In this document: positions 33,959 through 42,554 of the stretch, piece after piece | Layout: each line of letters opens with the position of its first letter | How positions within the stretch are numbered: position 1 is the first letter of the stretch | NCBI GenBank assembly: GCA_040266995.1 | Contig: JAWRHV010000025.1 | Location: forward strand, 32,467-96,466 | Length of the DNA: 64,000 nucleotides | Origin: UBA4312 sp040266995 | Lineage (GTDB): Bacteria; Bacillota_I; Bacilli_A; Erysipelotrichales; Erysipelotrichaceae | Direction: 5' to 3' | Program-made: the position numbers and the translations under genes | The notes under the pieces: generated by a model | Databases searched by the model: none | What the model saw: only the letters and a program-made list of their open reading frames with translations | What the model was told of the DNA's origin: nothing

Positions 33959-35320
33959 ATGAGTGAATCAGTAAATCAGAAATTATCTTTCAAGGAAAAA
34001 TTTTCGTATGGATTAGGAGATTGCAGTGCCAATGTTGTGGTGGCTTTAACAGGAACTTTTTTATCGGCGTACTATACGGATACAGTAGGTATAGCGGCAG
34101 CCGCTGTCGGCACTATGCTTCTGGTATGCAGAGTCTTTGATGGGGGCAGTGACCTTCTGATGGGAGCCCTGGTTGACAGGACCAGCAGTAAGTATGGAAA
34201 GGCGAGACCGTGGATGTTGTGGACAGCGCCATTGATGGCGATCGGGATCTTCTTGTTGTTTAATTGTCCGGCTGGATTATCGTCACAAGGAAATTTGATC
34301 TATGCCTATCTGACTTATATTTTTATGATGGTCATTGTATATACAGCCAATAATCTACCTTTTAATGCGTTGTTATCGCGAATGACATTGGATGTACAGG
34401 ATCGCGCTTCGGCGGCAGCGATGCGATTTGTGATGACACAAATCACCACAATCATCATCAACGGGATTACGGCCAATCTATTATCCTCTGTGGGCTGGCG
34501 CTCATTGTCGATTATTTATGCGATTGTAGCTATGCTTTTGTCTATTCTTTGTTTTGCGGGTGTACGGGAGCATGTGGGCGAGGATCAAAGCGGTTCTGTT
34601 GTTGTGGAAAAAGTGCCGTTTAGAGAAGCATTTCCGGCATTGTTCAAAAACAAGTATTTCTATATTCAGGCATTGTTATTTATGTTTGTCTATATCGCCT
34701 ATTGTTGTCCGTTGCAGACACAGTACTATTATGCAAATATCATACTGAATAACGTAGAGGCGATTACCTTGATGACTTTGGCCAATGCGTTGCCAACATT
34801 GGCAGTGAATCTGATTGTGCCTTCATTGGTTAAGAAAATCGGAAAACAGAAGATCTTGATCTTAGGATCGATCTGCATGATCATTGGCTCCATCGTGATC
34901 GGTATTGCCGGGGCTGCCTTTGGTTTGGCGATGGTCGGTATGTGTATTCGTGGTGCCGGGATTGGTTTGATCTTCTCGAGCTTGTTTGCGATGACGGCGG
35001 ATGTAGTGGATTATGGAGAATGGAAATTCGGCGTACGTTCCGAAGGCTTGGTAAACAGCTGTACATCGTTTGGAATGAAGCTGGGCATCGGGTTCGGACT
35101 GGCTATCGGAAGCTGGATCATTGCGCTGGGAGGCTATGACGGAACAGCGGCTGTACAGACGTCGTCTGCCATCAGTTCCATTAAGTTTGCGTTTGGCTAC
35201 AGCGGGGCTATCTTCTCGGCCATTGTCTTGATCCTTTGTATTCTGATGAATCTGGATAAATATATCGGCCAGATCCAGAAAGATCTGGAAGCCAAGGCTG
35301 GCCTTCGAAAAGAGGGATAG
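33959..35320 (+). CDS. GPH family sugar:cation symporter (MelB-like MFS)
   Basis: A 453-residue transporter of the glycoside-pentoside-hexuronide family. The opening 'KLSFKEKFSYGLGDCSANVV' and the loop 'DGGSDLLMGALVDRTSSKYGKARPW' (around residues 60-84, quoted in part: DLLMGALVDRTSSKYGKARP) carry the MelB-type sugar/cation signature. About twelve hydrophobic helices follow. It should import a glycoside or oligosaccharide with Na+ or H+. The next gene, an esterase, follows after 3 bases, then an AraC regulator, so the three form one operon under the 27-nt palindrome. Confidence 0.92.
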   Translation: MSESVNQKLSFKEKFSYGLGDCSANVVVALTGTFLSAYYTDTVGIAAAAVGTMLLVCRVFDGGSDLLMGALVDRTSSKYGKARPWMLWTAPLMAIGIFLLFNCPAGLSSQGNLIYAYLTYIFMMVIVYTANNLPFNALLSRMTLDVQDRASAAAMRFVMTQITTIIINGITANLLSSVGWRSLSIIYAIVAMLLSILCFAGVREHVGEDQSGSVVVEKVPFREAFPALFKNKYFYIQALLFMFVYIAYCCPLQTQYYYANIILNNVEAITLMTLANALPTLAVNLIVPSLVKKIGKQKILILGSICMIIGSIVIGIAGAAFGLAMVGMCIRGAGIGLIFSSLFAMTADVVDYGEWKFGVRSEGLVNSCTSFGMKLGIGFGLAIGSWIIALGGYDGTAAVQTSSAISSIKFAFGYSGAIFSAIVLILCILMNLDKYIGQIQKDLEAKAGLRKEG

Positions 35321-35323
35321 GCC

Positions 35324-36208
35324 ATGAGTGCATACGCATATAAAATGAGGGAAACCTTTCATGAGGGAGATACGATACGAGATGCCGGACTGCATACACC
35401 TGAAGACATCGAACGCTTTGATGATCTAGTATACGGACCCGACCCGAAGTGGAATCGTCTGGATGTCTATCGACCGAAGGAAAAAAGAGGAAAGCTTCCC
35501 GTCATTCTTTCGATACATGGCGGTGGCTGGGTCTATGGAGATAAAGAGCGATACCAGTATTACTGCATGCGCCTTGCTCAAAATGGGTTTGCGGTTATAA
35601 ACTATACATATCGACTAGCTCCGGAATTCGGCTATCCTGCGCCACTTGAGGATACCAATCGAGTTGCGGCATGGATCATGGAGAACCAAGATGAGTATGG
35701 ATTGGATACCGATCATATCTTTGGTGTCGGTGATTCGGCAGGGGCGAATACGGTCGGCTTGTATGCCGCAATCCTTACCAATGAAGACTATGCCAACTGT
35801 TATGCGTTTTCAACACCGGAGGGATTTATGTTTTGTGCCTTAGGAACCTTTTGTGGCACCTATCAAGTAAATCTGTATAATGAAGAAGATGAGATCACGC
35901 TTCCCCTTGTCGCTGAATATCTGCAGCAGGGAGGAACCGTCGTGGAAATGGACCGGATGAATGTGCTGAAGCATATCACAAAGAAGTTTCCGCCTGTATT
36001 TGCGGCAACCGGAACAGGGGATTTTTTGAAAATACAGATCCCGCCTTTGGCCGAGGCGTTGATACGTAATGAGGTTGCGTTCGATATTCGCTTCTATACA
36101 TCGGAACAAATGGAACTGGGCCATGATTTCTGTTGTAATGTGAGATTGGAAAAAGGCCGGGAATGTCTGGAAGATGCATGTGAGTTTTTTAAAAAATACT
36201 GTGACTAA
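35324..36208 (+). CDS. Alpha/beta hydrolase (HSL-type esterase)
   Basis: A 294-residue esterase or deacetylase. The oxyanion-hole motif HGGGW is at about residues 66-70, the nucleophile elbow GDSAGAN at about 140-146 and a late histidine in 'LGHDFC' near 266. No signal peptide is seen, so it acts inside the cell. Between a sugar symporter and a sugar-type AraC regulator it plausibly removes acyl groups from the imported sugar or glycoside; this is context inference. It starts 3 bases after the transporter stop. Confidence 0.88.
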   Translation: MSAYAYKMRETFHEGDTIRDAGLHTPEDIERFDDLVYGPDPKWNRLDVYRPKEKRGKLPVILSIHGGGWVYGDKERYQYYCMRLAQNGFAVINYTYRLAPEFGYPAPLEDTNRVAAWIMENQDEYGLDTDHIFGVGDSAGANTVGLYAAILTNEDYANCYAFSTPEGFMFCALGTFCGTYQVNLYNEEDEITLPLVAEYLQQGGTVVEMDRMNVLKHITKKFPPVFAATGTGDFLKIQIPPLAEALIRNEVAFDIRFYTSEQMELGHDFCCNVRLEKGRECLEDACEFFKKYCD

Positions 36209-36231
36209 CCAGAAGCCTTGGGAGAGTAACA

Positions 36232-37194
36232 ATGCATGAGAAGATCAATGTACAAAATGAGCAGTTTGCGTATGAAGACGGTCTTCCGTTTCAGGTGATC
36301 GAAATCTTTTTGGATCCGGGGGTTGACCCGGATATTGCCGATCGGCTCATGCATCACTGGCATTCGGAAATGGAGATCTGTTACTGTATGTATTGTGGAT
36401 CGCATCATTATATCGATGGAACCGAGTACCTTTCCAAAGACGGTAAGGTGATCATCGTTAATTCCGGAAGCATTCATCATTTTAAACTGGATCCTTTTAC
36501 CGAGAAGAAGCCGATCCAGATTGCCATCCTGTTGTTAGTACGGGAAGAGTATATCAACGAAAAGTTTCCGGCTGTGCAAGGAATCCATTTTCAATCCGAT
36601 GGAAATACGGACCCGGCTATCGGGCCTCTGATGAAGAAGCTTTCACACTACGCGATCAATGATGATGGCATCAGCTCCAAACTTTCGGCTGACTGTCCGA
36701 TGGCACAGCAGAAGGCCCACTATCGTCACATTGATCATCCGTTGACCGAATGGGAGAAAGCGGAAATGGAAGGATTGGTCCTGCAGATACTGGCCATCCT
36801 GTTCCGGGATCGTCAAAGTAGTCAACAGCGGACAAACAAAGCGGGAAAAGCCGGCAATCTGAATAAGATGAAGGATATCATCGCTTATATAGAAGCGCAT
36901 TATGATCAGCCGATCACACAGGAGCAGGTTGCGCGGCAGTTCTTCTATTCCAGCAGTTATTTTTCTTCCTTTTTTCGAAAGAACATGCAGGTGACCTTCA
37001 GCAAGTATTTGTCGGATTATCGGGCAAAAAAAGCCAGATTTGACCTATTGGAAACCGATGACAGCATTTACCAAGTAGCTATCAACCATGGCTTTTCCGA
37101 TAGTCGCCGCTTCATCTTAGCCTTTCAGTCCTTGTATGGTGTAACCCCACTGCAATATCGCAAAGCCAGTAAGAAAAAGAAAAAAGGATCATAA
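36232..37194 (+). CDS. AraC family transcriptional regulator
   Basis: A 320-residue AraC/XylS-type regulator. The N-terminal cupin-like sensing part includes 'LMHHWHSEMEICYCM' (about residues 42-56). The C-terminal double helix-turn-helix (about 215-315) contains 'ITQEQVARQFFYSSSYFSSF' and 'AINHGFSDSRRFILAFQSLY', ending in the family's 'GVTPLQYRK'. It is the last gene of the transporter-esterase operon and probably regulates it through the palindrome at 33904. GGGAG precedes the ATG. Confidence 0.92.
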   Translation: MHEKINVQNEQFAYEDGLPFQVIEIFLDPGVDPDIADRLMHHWHSEMEICYCMYCGSHHYIDGTEYLSKDGKVIIVNSGSIHHFKLDPFTEKKPIQIAILLLVREEYINEKFPAVQGIHFQSDGNTDPAIGPLMKKLSHYAINDDGISSKLSADCPMAQQKAHYRHIDHPLTEWEKAEMEGLVLQILAILFRDRQSSQQRTNKAGKAGNLNKMKDIIAYIEAHYDQPITQEQVARQFFYSSSYFSSFFRKNMQVTFSKYLSDYRAKKARFDLLETDDSIYQVAINHGFSDSRRFILAFQSLYGVTPLQYRKASKKKKKGS

Positions 37195-37220
37195 GGTCGT
37201 AATGCATGCCTTCTTAAAAG

Positions 37221-37252
37221 AACCTTCGGTATCGATGTACCGGAGGTTTTTA
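37221..37252 (+). terminator. Terminator after the AraC gene
   Basis: AACCTTCGGTA-tcgatg-TACCGGAGGTT hairpin followed by T residues. Confidence 0.85.
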
Positions 37253-37348
37253 ATCTTATGAAAAGTTTAAGCTTATCTTAAGGTTTATCTATATAAACAG
37301 AAAGAATGTTCCGATACGATATATGTAACTGGATGAAAGGAGATCCCT

Positions 37349-37960
37349 ATGAACTTGTTTATACAAATGACAATAAATAGTGTGTTTCAGATTTGTTTGT
37401 TTTCACTGATTCCATTTTTATGGTGGTTGATTACGGCTAGAAAAAAAGAAGGTTTTCTTACGTGGATCGGAATAAAAAGAGTACAGAATATGTGGAACCA
37501 TAAAATGATTCTATGGATGCTGGGGACAATGTTTCTGTTCCTTTTCTTGTCTCTCTTTATGTTTTGGTCTTTAAAAAATGTGGAGATGGCTACCTCTGTA
37601 TTTGCCGGGAAGGGGCCATGGGCAATTCCGGCTATATTGATCTATGCGGTTTTTAATACCGCTTTACCGGAGGAAATTGTATTTCGGGGATTCTTGTTAA
37701 AAAGGTTATCTTCATACATTGGATTTCCTGCGTCCAATGGGATCCAAAGTATTCTATTCGGCCTTATGCACGGCGTTATGTTTGTATCGGCAACGGGGTA
37801 TCTTAAAGCCATAGGCATTTCGTTATTTACCGGTATGATCGGATGGCTTATGGGATACATCAATGAAGAAATAGCGAAGGGCTCAATATTGTCAAGCTGG
37901 TGTATCCATGCGGGGGCAAATATATTTGCTGGATTATGTTCGGCTTTCTTGTTGTTTTAA
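37349..37960 (+). CDS. CPBP family intramembrane metalloprotease
   Basis: A 203-residue membrane protein with about six hydrophobic segments. The glutamate pair and arginine lie in 'LPEEIVFRGFLLKRL' (about residues 109-123), a histidine in 'FGLMHGVMF' (about 138-146) and another in 'WCIHAGANIF' (about 185-194). These are the CAAX-protease/bacteriocin-processing signature residues. Family members cleave prenylated or signal-bearing substrates, or give self-immunity to bacteriocins. No bacteriocin gene is seen nearby. AAAGGAGA precedes the ATG. It is monocistronic. Confidence 0.88.
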   Translation: MNLFIQMTINSVFQICLFSLIPFLWWLITARKKEGFLTWIGIKRVQNMWNHKMILWMLGTMFLFLFLSLFMFWSLKNVEMATSVFAGKGPWAIPAILIYAVFNTALPEEIVFRGFLLKRLSSYIGFPASNGIQSILFGLMHGVMFVSATGYLKAIGISLFTGMIGWLMGYINEEIAKGSILSSWCIHAGANIFAGLCSAFLLF

Positions 37961-38114
37961 GAATGAGTGCGTTTCATAGATGGATGGCACCGACCTGATG
38001 CATGAGAAAAGGATCCCACTTGTATGATTGATCGATTGCTTTCAAATGACTCGAAACGGACAGTATGGTATCCGGCATGACCATTATCCTGTGATAGTAT
38101 GTGTTCTAAGACAT

Positions 38115-38735
38115 TCATCCTCGTTTATTTATAAGAAAATCTCGCAGATATGTTCCAATGATCCGATGGATCGATTTCTCAATATCCATATTGCCTTCCA
38201 TGAGACACCATTCCAAAACACATCCTTTGACGATTGTGCAGATGTCCATACATATTTCATGGGCATCTGCATCCGTTTTGACAATGCCCTGTTCCTGTGC
38301 TGCGCTTATTTCTTTTTCGCTGCGGGCCATTACGGTATCTGGCTCGAATTGTCCCTCAACTTCGGACATATACGCGGAAAGCGAATGGTTTCCGGCGGTA
38401 TAAAAGCTCTTCATAAATTCAAGACCAAATTCCATATATCGGTTTATAAGACGCATGTACAGTTCTGAAACACGGTCACCAATCTTGTTGATGGGTGTTT
38501 GCAGAGAGCAGGTTTCAAAGGAAGTGTCGCGCACAAAGTACATAAGGAGTTCATCCTTGTCTCTGAAATAATGGTAAAAGGTTCCAATGGAAAGATTGGC
38601 TGCTGCACACACATTTCTTACCGTGATATAATCAGCACTTTTTTTTCGAATCAGATCAATGGTTGTATCTATGATCCTCTGTTTGTTGTCAGCATAATCT
38701 GCACTTTTTGCTGGTCGTCCACATTTTTTGGCCAT
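38115..38735 (-). CDS. TetR family transcriptional regulator
   Basis: A 206-residue TetR-type repressor. The N-terminal helix-turn-helix reads 'YITVRNVCAAANLSIGTFYHYF' (quoted in part as 'VRNVCAAANLSIGTFYHYF', about residues 37-55), followed by 'RDKDELL' and the C-terminal ligand domain. It is divergent from the DsbA-MBL-flavin oxidoreductase operon. Two matching palindromes in the shared spacer are its likely binding sites, so it should repress both itself and the operon until a ligand such as a reactive electrophile binds. GGAG lies 7 bases before the ATG. Confidence 0.92.
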   Translation of the reverse strand: MAKKCGRPAKSADYADNKQRIIDTTIDLIRKKSADYITVRNVCAAANLSIGTFYHYFRDKDELLMYFVRDTSFETCSLQTPINKIGDRVSELYMRLINRYMEFGLEFMKSFYTAGNHSLSAYMSEVEGQFEPDTVMARSEKEISAAQEQGIVKTDADAHEICMDICTIVKGCVLEWCLMEGNMDIEKSIHRIIGTYLRDFLINKRG

Positions 38736-38771
38736 AATAGTCTCCTTTTTAGCACATGGTCATTTTTACCA

Positions 38772-38800
38772 TTGACATTATAGAACGCGTTCTATATAAT
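38772..38800 (+). promoter_or_regulatory. Consensus promoter with embedded TetR operator
   Basis: TTGACA (38772-38777), 17-base spacer, TATAAT (38795-38800): a perfect consensus promoter. The spacer is filled by the 18-base palindrome TATAGAACGCGTTCTATA (38779-38796), so a bound repressor would block RNA polymerase directly. Confidence 0.85.
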
Positions 38801-38811
38801 TGCAAATAGAT

Positions 38812-38835
38812 AATAATAGAACATGTTCTATTATT
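38812..38835. promoter_or_regulatory. Second TetR operator
   Basis: A 24-base perfect palindrome with the core AATAGAACATGTTCTATT (38815-38832). It shares ATAGAAC-n2-GTTCTAT with the site in the promoter and lies over the transcribed leader. Confidence 0.8.
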
Positions 38836-38853
38836 TGAAAGGAGCTATTATCT

Positions 38854-39558
38854 ATGAAAATTACATATTGGTCAGATTATGCCTGCCCTTACTGCTATAT
38901 CGGTGAAGTACGTCTAAAGAAAGCAATTGAATCTATTCCTGAATTAAACAATGTACAGCTTGAAATGAAAGCTTTCCAGTTAGACCCTTCCGCAGGAGAA
39001 CATGCAGTCAGCGATACACAGACACGGTTTGCCGATAAATACGGCATCTCGTTTGAGGCTGCCGGCAGGCAAATTGAAACCATCTCGCAGATGGGGAGGG
39101 GTGAAAGACTTGATTTCCGGTACGGCTCGACGCTTTTTACCAACACAATGGATGCACATCGCCTGACGAAACTGGCGCAGAGCAAAGGGGATACGGCGCT
39201 GAGTGAGCGTGTTATTTCCGCTCTTTTCAAAGCATATTTCACCGACAACAAAGAGCTTGCAGACAAAGCGCTTCTCCAGAAGATCGGTGAAACGTGTGGA
39301 CTGGATGCCACGGAGGTCAGAGAAGTTTTGAATTCAGATACGTATCGGGATGAAGTGATTTCAGATGAGAAGGAAGCTTTTCAAAAGGGTATTCACGCTG
39401 TTCCATATTTCGTTATCGGAAAGTATGCGATCCCTGGCGCACAGAGTGTGGAGGGGATGAGAGCCACCCTTCAAAAAGCATTGGAGCAGGAAACGGAATC
39501 GAACGAGGGACAAGGGATGGCATTTAGCTGCGGGCCGGATGGCTGCAAGATTGGTTGA
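38854..39558 (+). CDS. DsbA/FrnE family thiol oxidoreductase
   Basis: A 234-residue thioredoxin-fold protein of the DsbA family, FrnE type. The redox motif CPYC is in 'SDYACPYCYIGEVRLKKAIE' (about residues 8-27), and the C-terminal part has the cis-proline loop region 'GIHAVPYFVIG' (about 176-186). It ends in a Cys-containing tail ('FSCGPDGCKIG'). No signal peptide is present, so it acts in the cytoplasm. It is the first gene of the TetR-controlled operon, three bases before the MBL gene. The context suggests defence against thiol-reactive or oxidising compounds. Confidence 0.9.
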   Translation: MKITYWSDYACPYCYIGEVRLKKAIESIPELNNVQLEMKAFQLDPSAGEHAVSDTQTRFADKYGISFEAAGRQIETISQMGRGERLDFRYGSTLFTNTMDAHRLTKLAQSKGDTALSERVISALFKAYFTDNKELADKALLQKIGETCGLDATEVREVLNSDTYRDEVISDEKEAFQKGIHAVPYFVIGKYAIPGAQSVEGMRATLQKALEQETESNEGQGMAFSCGPDGCKIG

Positions 39559-39561
39559 GAT

Positions 39562-40188
39562 ATGATTATCGAGGTACCAGTAAAAGGGTATTTTGAGGAA
39601 AACTGCTTCTTTTACATTGACGATAAGACCCAGCATGGTTTTATCATTGACCCCGGAGCGCAAGCCGAAAAACTGCTCGATATGATCGAAAAGAACGGCT
39701 GGGAAATTGAAAAAATCTTGCTTACACATGGTCATTTTGACCATACTGGAGCCGTCAACGATCTTCGCCGTGTATTAAATCTTCCCGTACTCGCCTATCG
39801 AACAGCAAACGATTATCTGCTGGATGCCGAAAAAAACCTGTCAGCCCTCTGTGGACCTCCGATTACCGTACGAGATGTAACATATATTGATGATGGAGAC
39901 AATATAACTCTCAAAGTTAACCCATCTTTTTCCCTGCATGTAATCCATACGCCGGGTCACACGACGGATTCCATCGTGTTCTATTCAGCCAAAGATCAGG
40001 TTGCCTTTGTAGGCGATACAATCTTCAAAGGAAGCATTGGGAACTATCAATATCCGGGTGGGAATGTCATCGACTTACAACACAGTATTCTCAACAAAAT
40101 ATTTACTTTGCCAGATGAAACGGTTCTTTGTTCGGGACACTCTGGTAAAACAACGGTAGGAATCGAAAAACAAAGATACGGATATTAG
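39562..40188 (+). CDS. Metallo-beta-lactamase fold hydrolase (glyoxalase II-like)
   Basis: A 208-residue MBL-fold enzyme. The metal motif THGHFDHTG is at about residues 54-62, a further histidine lies in 'HVIHTPGHTTDSI' (about 130-142), an aspartate in 'FVGDTIFKGSIG' and a final histidine in 'CSGHSGKTT'. The length fits stand-alone glyoxalase II-like thioester hydrolases. The substrate is unknown. Three bases separate it from the thiol oxidoreductase gene; a flavin reductase follows, so the operon looks like a detoxification set. Confidence 0.9.
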   Translation: MIIEVPVKGYFEENCFFYIDDKTQHGFIIDPGAQAEKLLDMIEKNGWEIEKILLTHGHFDHTGAVNDLRRVLNLPVLAYRTANDYLLDAEKNLSALCGPPITVRDVTYIDDGDNITLKVNPSFSLHVIHTPGHTTDSIVFYSAKDQVAFVGDTIFKGSIGNYQYPGGNVIDLQHSILNKIFTLPDETVLCSGHSGKTTVGIEKQRYGY

Positions 40189-40233
40189 ATGCGAAGGACA
40201 GCTTACATTTAAAAGAAAGGTTGGTACTATATC

Positions 40234-41244
40234 ATGAAAAAACAATCCATACATATTGGCACGATGGAGCTGAAAAGCCACATCATTATGCCTCCGGTTG
40301 CCACGTATCAGAGTACAGAGGACGGAAATGTCACAGAGGCGATGCTGGATTATTATGGGGAAAGGGCAAAGAACGGAAACCTTGGAATGATCATCACCGA
40401 GCACAGCTATATCATGAAGCAAGGAAAGGCAAAAGCAAAACAACTTTCCATTTCAAAGGATGAGGATATAGAGGGCTTGCGAAAGCTAACCGATGTCATT
40501 CATCAAAACGGGACAAAAGCTATGGTTCAGCTAAATCACGCCGGATCTGCTGCACCTTTTTCTGTGACCGGATTTAAAGCTGTTTCGGCAAGCAGTATCG
40601 TCCTTCCAACAACTCCGATGATGGGGGATGGAACAGCACCAGACGAACTGACGAAGAAGCAGATATCAGAAATTACGAGATCTTTTGCAAAAGCGGCCGA
40701 ACGGGCAAAAAAAGCCGGGTATGATGGAGCTGAGATTCATTGCGCGCATGCCTATCTGTTGAATCAGTTTTATTCGCCGCTGACAAATCACAGAGAGGAT
40801 GAATATGGTGGTACATTGGATAGAAGGTTGAGATTTTTAGAGGAGGTAATCGAGGCAGTCCGAAAGGCTGTTGGAGATAGCTTCCCTATCTCGGTCCGTC
40901 TGGGCGGCTGCGACTATATGGACGGAGGAAGTACGATTGAAGATAGCGTATATGCCGCAAAGGTGCTAGAAAAAGCGGGTATAGATATGATCAATGTTTC
41001 CGGTGGAATGTGCCGGTACACAAGAAAGGGGCATACTGAGCCAGGATATTTTCAAGATATGTCTTCGGCTATCAAGAAAGCCGTAACCATCCCTGTTATG
41101 TTGACAGGAGGCGTGAAGACATTGGATGATGTCGAACATCTTCTGACAGCCGGAGCAGCCGATCTGATTGGGGTCGGTCGCGAATTACTTAGAAATCCAC
41201 ATTGGGCAGAGGATGCTTTTTCCAATAAAACGCTCTCTTTGTGA
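40234..41244 (+). CDS. NADH:flavin oxidoreductase (Old Yellow Enzyme family)
   Basis: A 336-residue single-domain OYE-type TIM-barrel flavoprotein. The active-site region 'DGAEIHCAHAYLLNQFYSPL' is at about residues 167-186, and phosphate binding by 'GGVKTLDDVEHLL' and 'GVGRELLRNPHWAE' lies near the C-terminus. The longer FAD/Fe-S domains of 2,4-dienoyl-CoA reductases are absent. OYEs reduce activated alkenes with NAD(P)H. It is the last gene of the TetR-regulated operon, with AAAGAAAGG upstream. Confidence 0.92.
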   Translation: MKKQSIHIGTMELKSHIIMPPVATYQSTEDGNVTEAMLDYYGERAKNGNLGMIITEHSYIMKQGKAKAKQLSISKDEDIEGLRKLTDVIHQNGTKAMVQLNHAGSAAPFSVTGFKAVSASSIVLPTTPMMGDGTAPDELTKKQISEITRSFAKAAERAKKAGYDGAEIHCAHAYLLNQFYSPLTNHREDEYGGTLDRRLRFLEEVIEAVRKAVGDSFPISVRLGGCDYMDGGSTIEDSVYAAKVLEKAGIDMINVSGGMCRYTRKGHTEPGYFQDMSSAIKKAVTIPVMLTGGVKTLDDVEHLLTAGAADLIGVGRELLRNPHWAEDAFSNKTLSL

Positions 41245-41450
41245 GATACATGGGGAGAGCTTGATGATCGAATCGTCCATTCGAGCTGGGGCATCTATGG
41301 GATCCGTATGGAGGCATGGTTCAAAAGAATAAATCCTGAAACCAGATTTCATGTGAATATTCGTGCAAGTATAGTTCGTTGAATACAGAAAAATGCAATC
41401 TTATTCACATTTTGATCGGGCAGCTTCTGTATTTTCATTTCTAAAAAAAT

Positions 41451-41474
41451 CGGTTCTAGAAAGAACCGGTTTTT
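41451..41474. terminator. Bidirectional terminator
   Basis: CGGTTCT-agaa-AGAACCG hairpin with T runs on both sides. It can end the OYE operon on the plus strand and the small gene on the minus strand, whose stop codon lies in the hairpin. Confidence 0.75.
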
Positions 41475-41677
41475 GTGCTTTTCTTGCGGACCGTCTCCAC
41501 GGGTTTCTCTTGGGATGGCAGGATCCTGGATTCCTTTAATTGGCTGGAACCTCCTTGATCATCCAGAAATGTCACATGATAAAGTCCTTTGGAAAAATCC
41601 ACGATTTTTGCCTGTCGTATTTTGTCTTCGTCGGTCTTGACGAAAACTTTGGCATTGGTCTTAAATTTCTGTTCCAT
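41456..41677 (-). CDS. Small protein with SH3/Tudor-like character, unknown
   Basis: A 73-residue protein I cannot assign. Residues 1 to about 50 alternate strand-forming and polar residues ('NAKVFVKTDEDKIRQAKIVDF', quoted in part as 'AKVFVKTDEDKIRQAKIVDF'), as in small beta-barrels, and the C-terminal 20 residues are basic and probably disordered. No ribosome site precedes the ATG. Instead an extended -10 box, TGATATAAT, ends exactly 6 bases upstream, so its mRNA would start at the A of the ATG (leaderless). Confidence 0.6.
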   Translation of the reverse strand: MEQKFKTNAKVFVKTDEDKIRQAKIVDFSKGLYHVTFLDDQGGSSQLKESRILPSQEKPVETVRKKSTKTGSF

Positions 41678-41683
41678 GGCTGT

Positions 41684-41692
41684 ATTATATCA
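41684..41692 (-). promoter_or_regulatory. Extended -10 promoter, leaderless start
   Basis: On the minus strand TGATATAAT is followed by ACAGCC and then the ATG at 41677. The distance puts the expected +1 on the A of the start codon. Confidence 0.6.
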
Positions 41693-41749
41693 TTCCATCC
41701 ATAGAAATGGACGGATAATGGATCTTTATATTTTACGGGCATCGGTGTT

Positions 41750-41777
41750 TTTACAGGATGGATTCATGTTGTATAAT
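41750..41777 (+). promoter_or_regulatory. Promoter giving a leaderless HAD mRNA
   Basis: TTTACA (41750-41755), 16 bases, TATAAT (41772-41777), then AAGTCT and the ATG at 41784. No ribosome site is present. Confidence 0.65.
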
Positions 41778-41783
41778 AAGTCT

Positions 41784-42554
41784 ATGAAGCTATTTGCCAG
41801 TGATTTTGATGGAACCTTGTTCTTTGATGAACAGGATCCACCCTATAAACAACACGATGTGCAGGCAATCCAACGTTTTCAAAAGGCCGGCCATCAGTTT
41901 GGTATCTGTACCGGAAGACCCTTGATCGGTATTGATCCGGTCTGTAAAGACTGGGTGACCTTTGATTTTTATATCTTGAGCAGTGGCGCTGTGATCCTGG
42001 ATAAGGATCAAAAGGTGCTGTATGAAAGGACCATTGCCAAGGACAGTATGGTATTGATGGGGCAGCTGGCTGCCCGAAAGACCGGAAATGTATGGGTCCA
42101 TGCTCAACATCAGATCTATTCTCTGCATTATAATCCGGATATCGGGATTGAACAGATTGAAATTGATACATTGGATCAGATTCCGGAAACATCCATTCAC
42201 GGCATTTCTTTTCAGACAGATCCGATGTATGCAGAAGATATACGGGGAACCTTGTTGGATCAGTTTCCGGATGTGGATGTGTTTATCAACGGAAAATATA
42301 TTGATGTCGTGGCCAAAGGGGTATCCAAAGGGCAGGCCATGTTGTGGTATGCCCAAGCGATGCAGAGTTCGCAAACGTACGGAATCGGCGATCAGATCAA
42401 TGACTTGTCTTTACTGGAAAGTGTGAAGACTTCGTTTAGTTTTCCCTATGCTCCCAAGACAGTCCGACAGCAGGCAGATCATATTGTCGGATCGGTCAAC
42501 GAAGCATTAGAATATATTACAGGTGCATGTGCAGGAAGAGGTGGATGTTTGTGA
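41784..42554 (+). CDS. HAD family phosphatase, Cof type
   Basis: A 256-residue HAD subclass IIB (Cof-like) phosphatase. Motif I is 'FASDFDGTLFFDE' (about residues 4-16), motif II is the threonine in 'GICTGRPL' (about 45-52), the lysine lies in 'VAKGVSKGQAMLWY' and motif IV is 'YGIGDQINDLSLLESV' (about 204-219). The cap lies between motifs II and III. The substrate is probably a sugar phosphate or cofactor. The gene has no ribosome site and a -10 box 6 bases from the ATG. Its stop overlaps the GTG start of the first hypB (GTGA). Confidence 0.88.
   Translation: MKLFASDFDGTLFFDEQDPPYKQHDVQAIQRFQKAGHQFGICTGRPLIGIDPVCKDWVTFDFYILSSGAVILDKDQKVLYERTIAKDSMVLMGQLAARKTGNVWVHAQHQIYSLHYNPDIGIEQIEIDTLDQIPETSIHGISFQTDPMYAEDIRGTLLDQFPDVDVFINGKYIDVVAKGVSKGQAMLWYAQAMQSSQTYGIGDQINDLSLLESVKTSFSFPYAPKTVRQQADHIVGSVNEALEYITGACAGRGGCL

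Noticed and set aside
38028..38468. A 146-codon plus-strand reading.
   Set aside because: It lies opposite the TetR gene, has no ribosome site and its composition mirrors the antisense of that gene.
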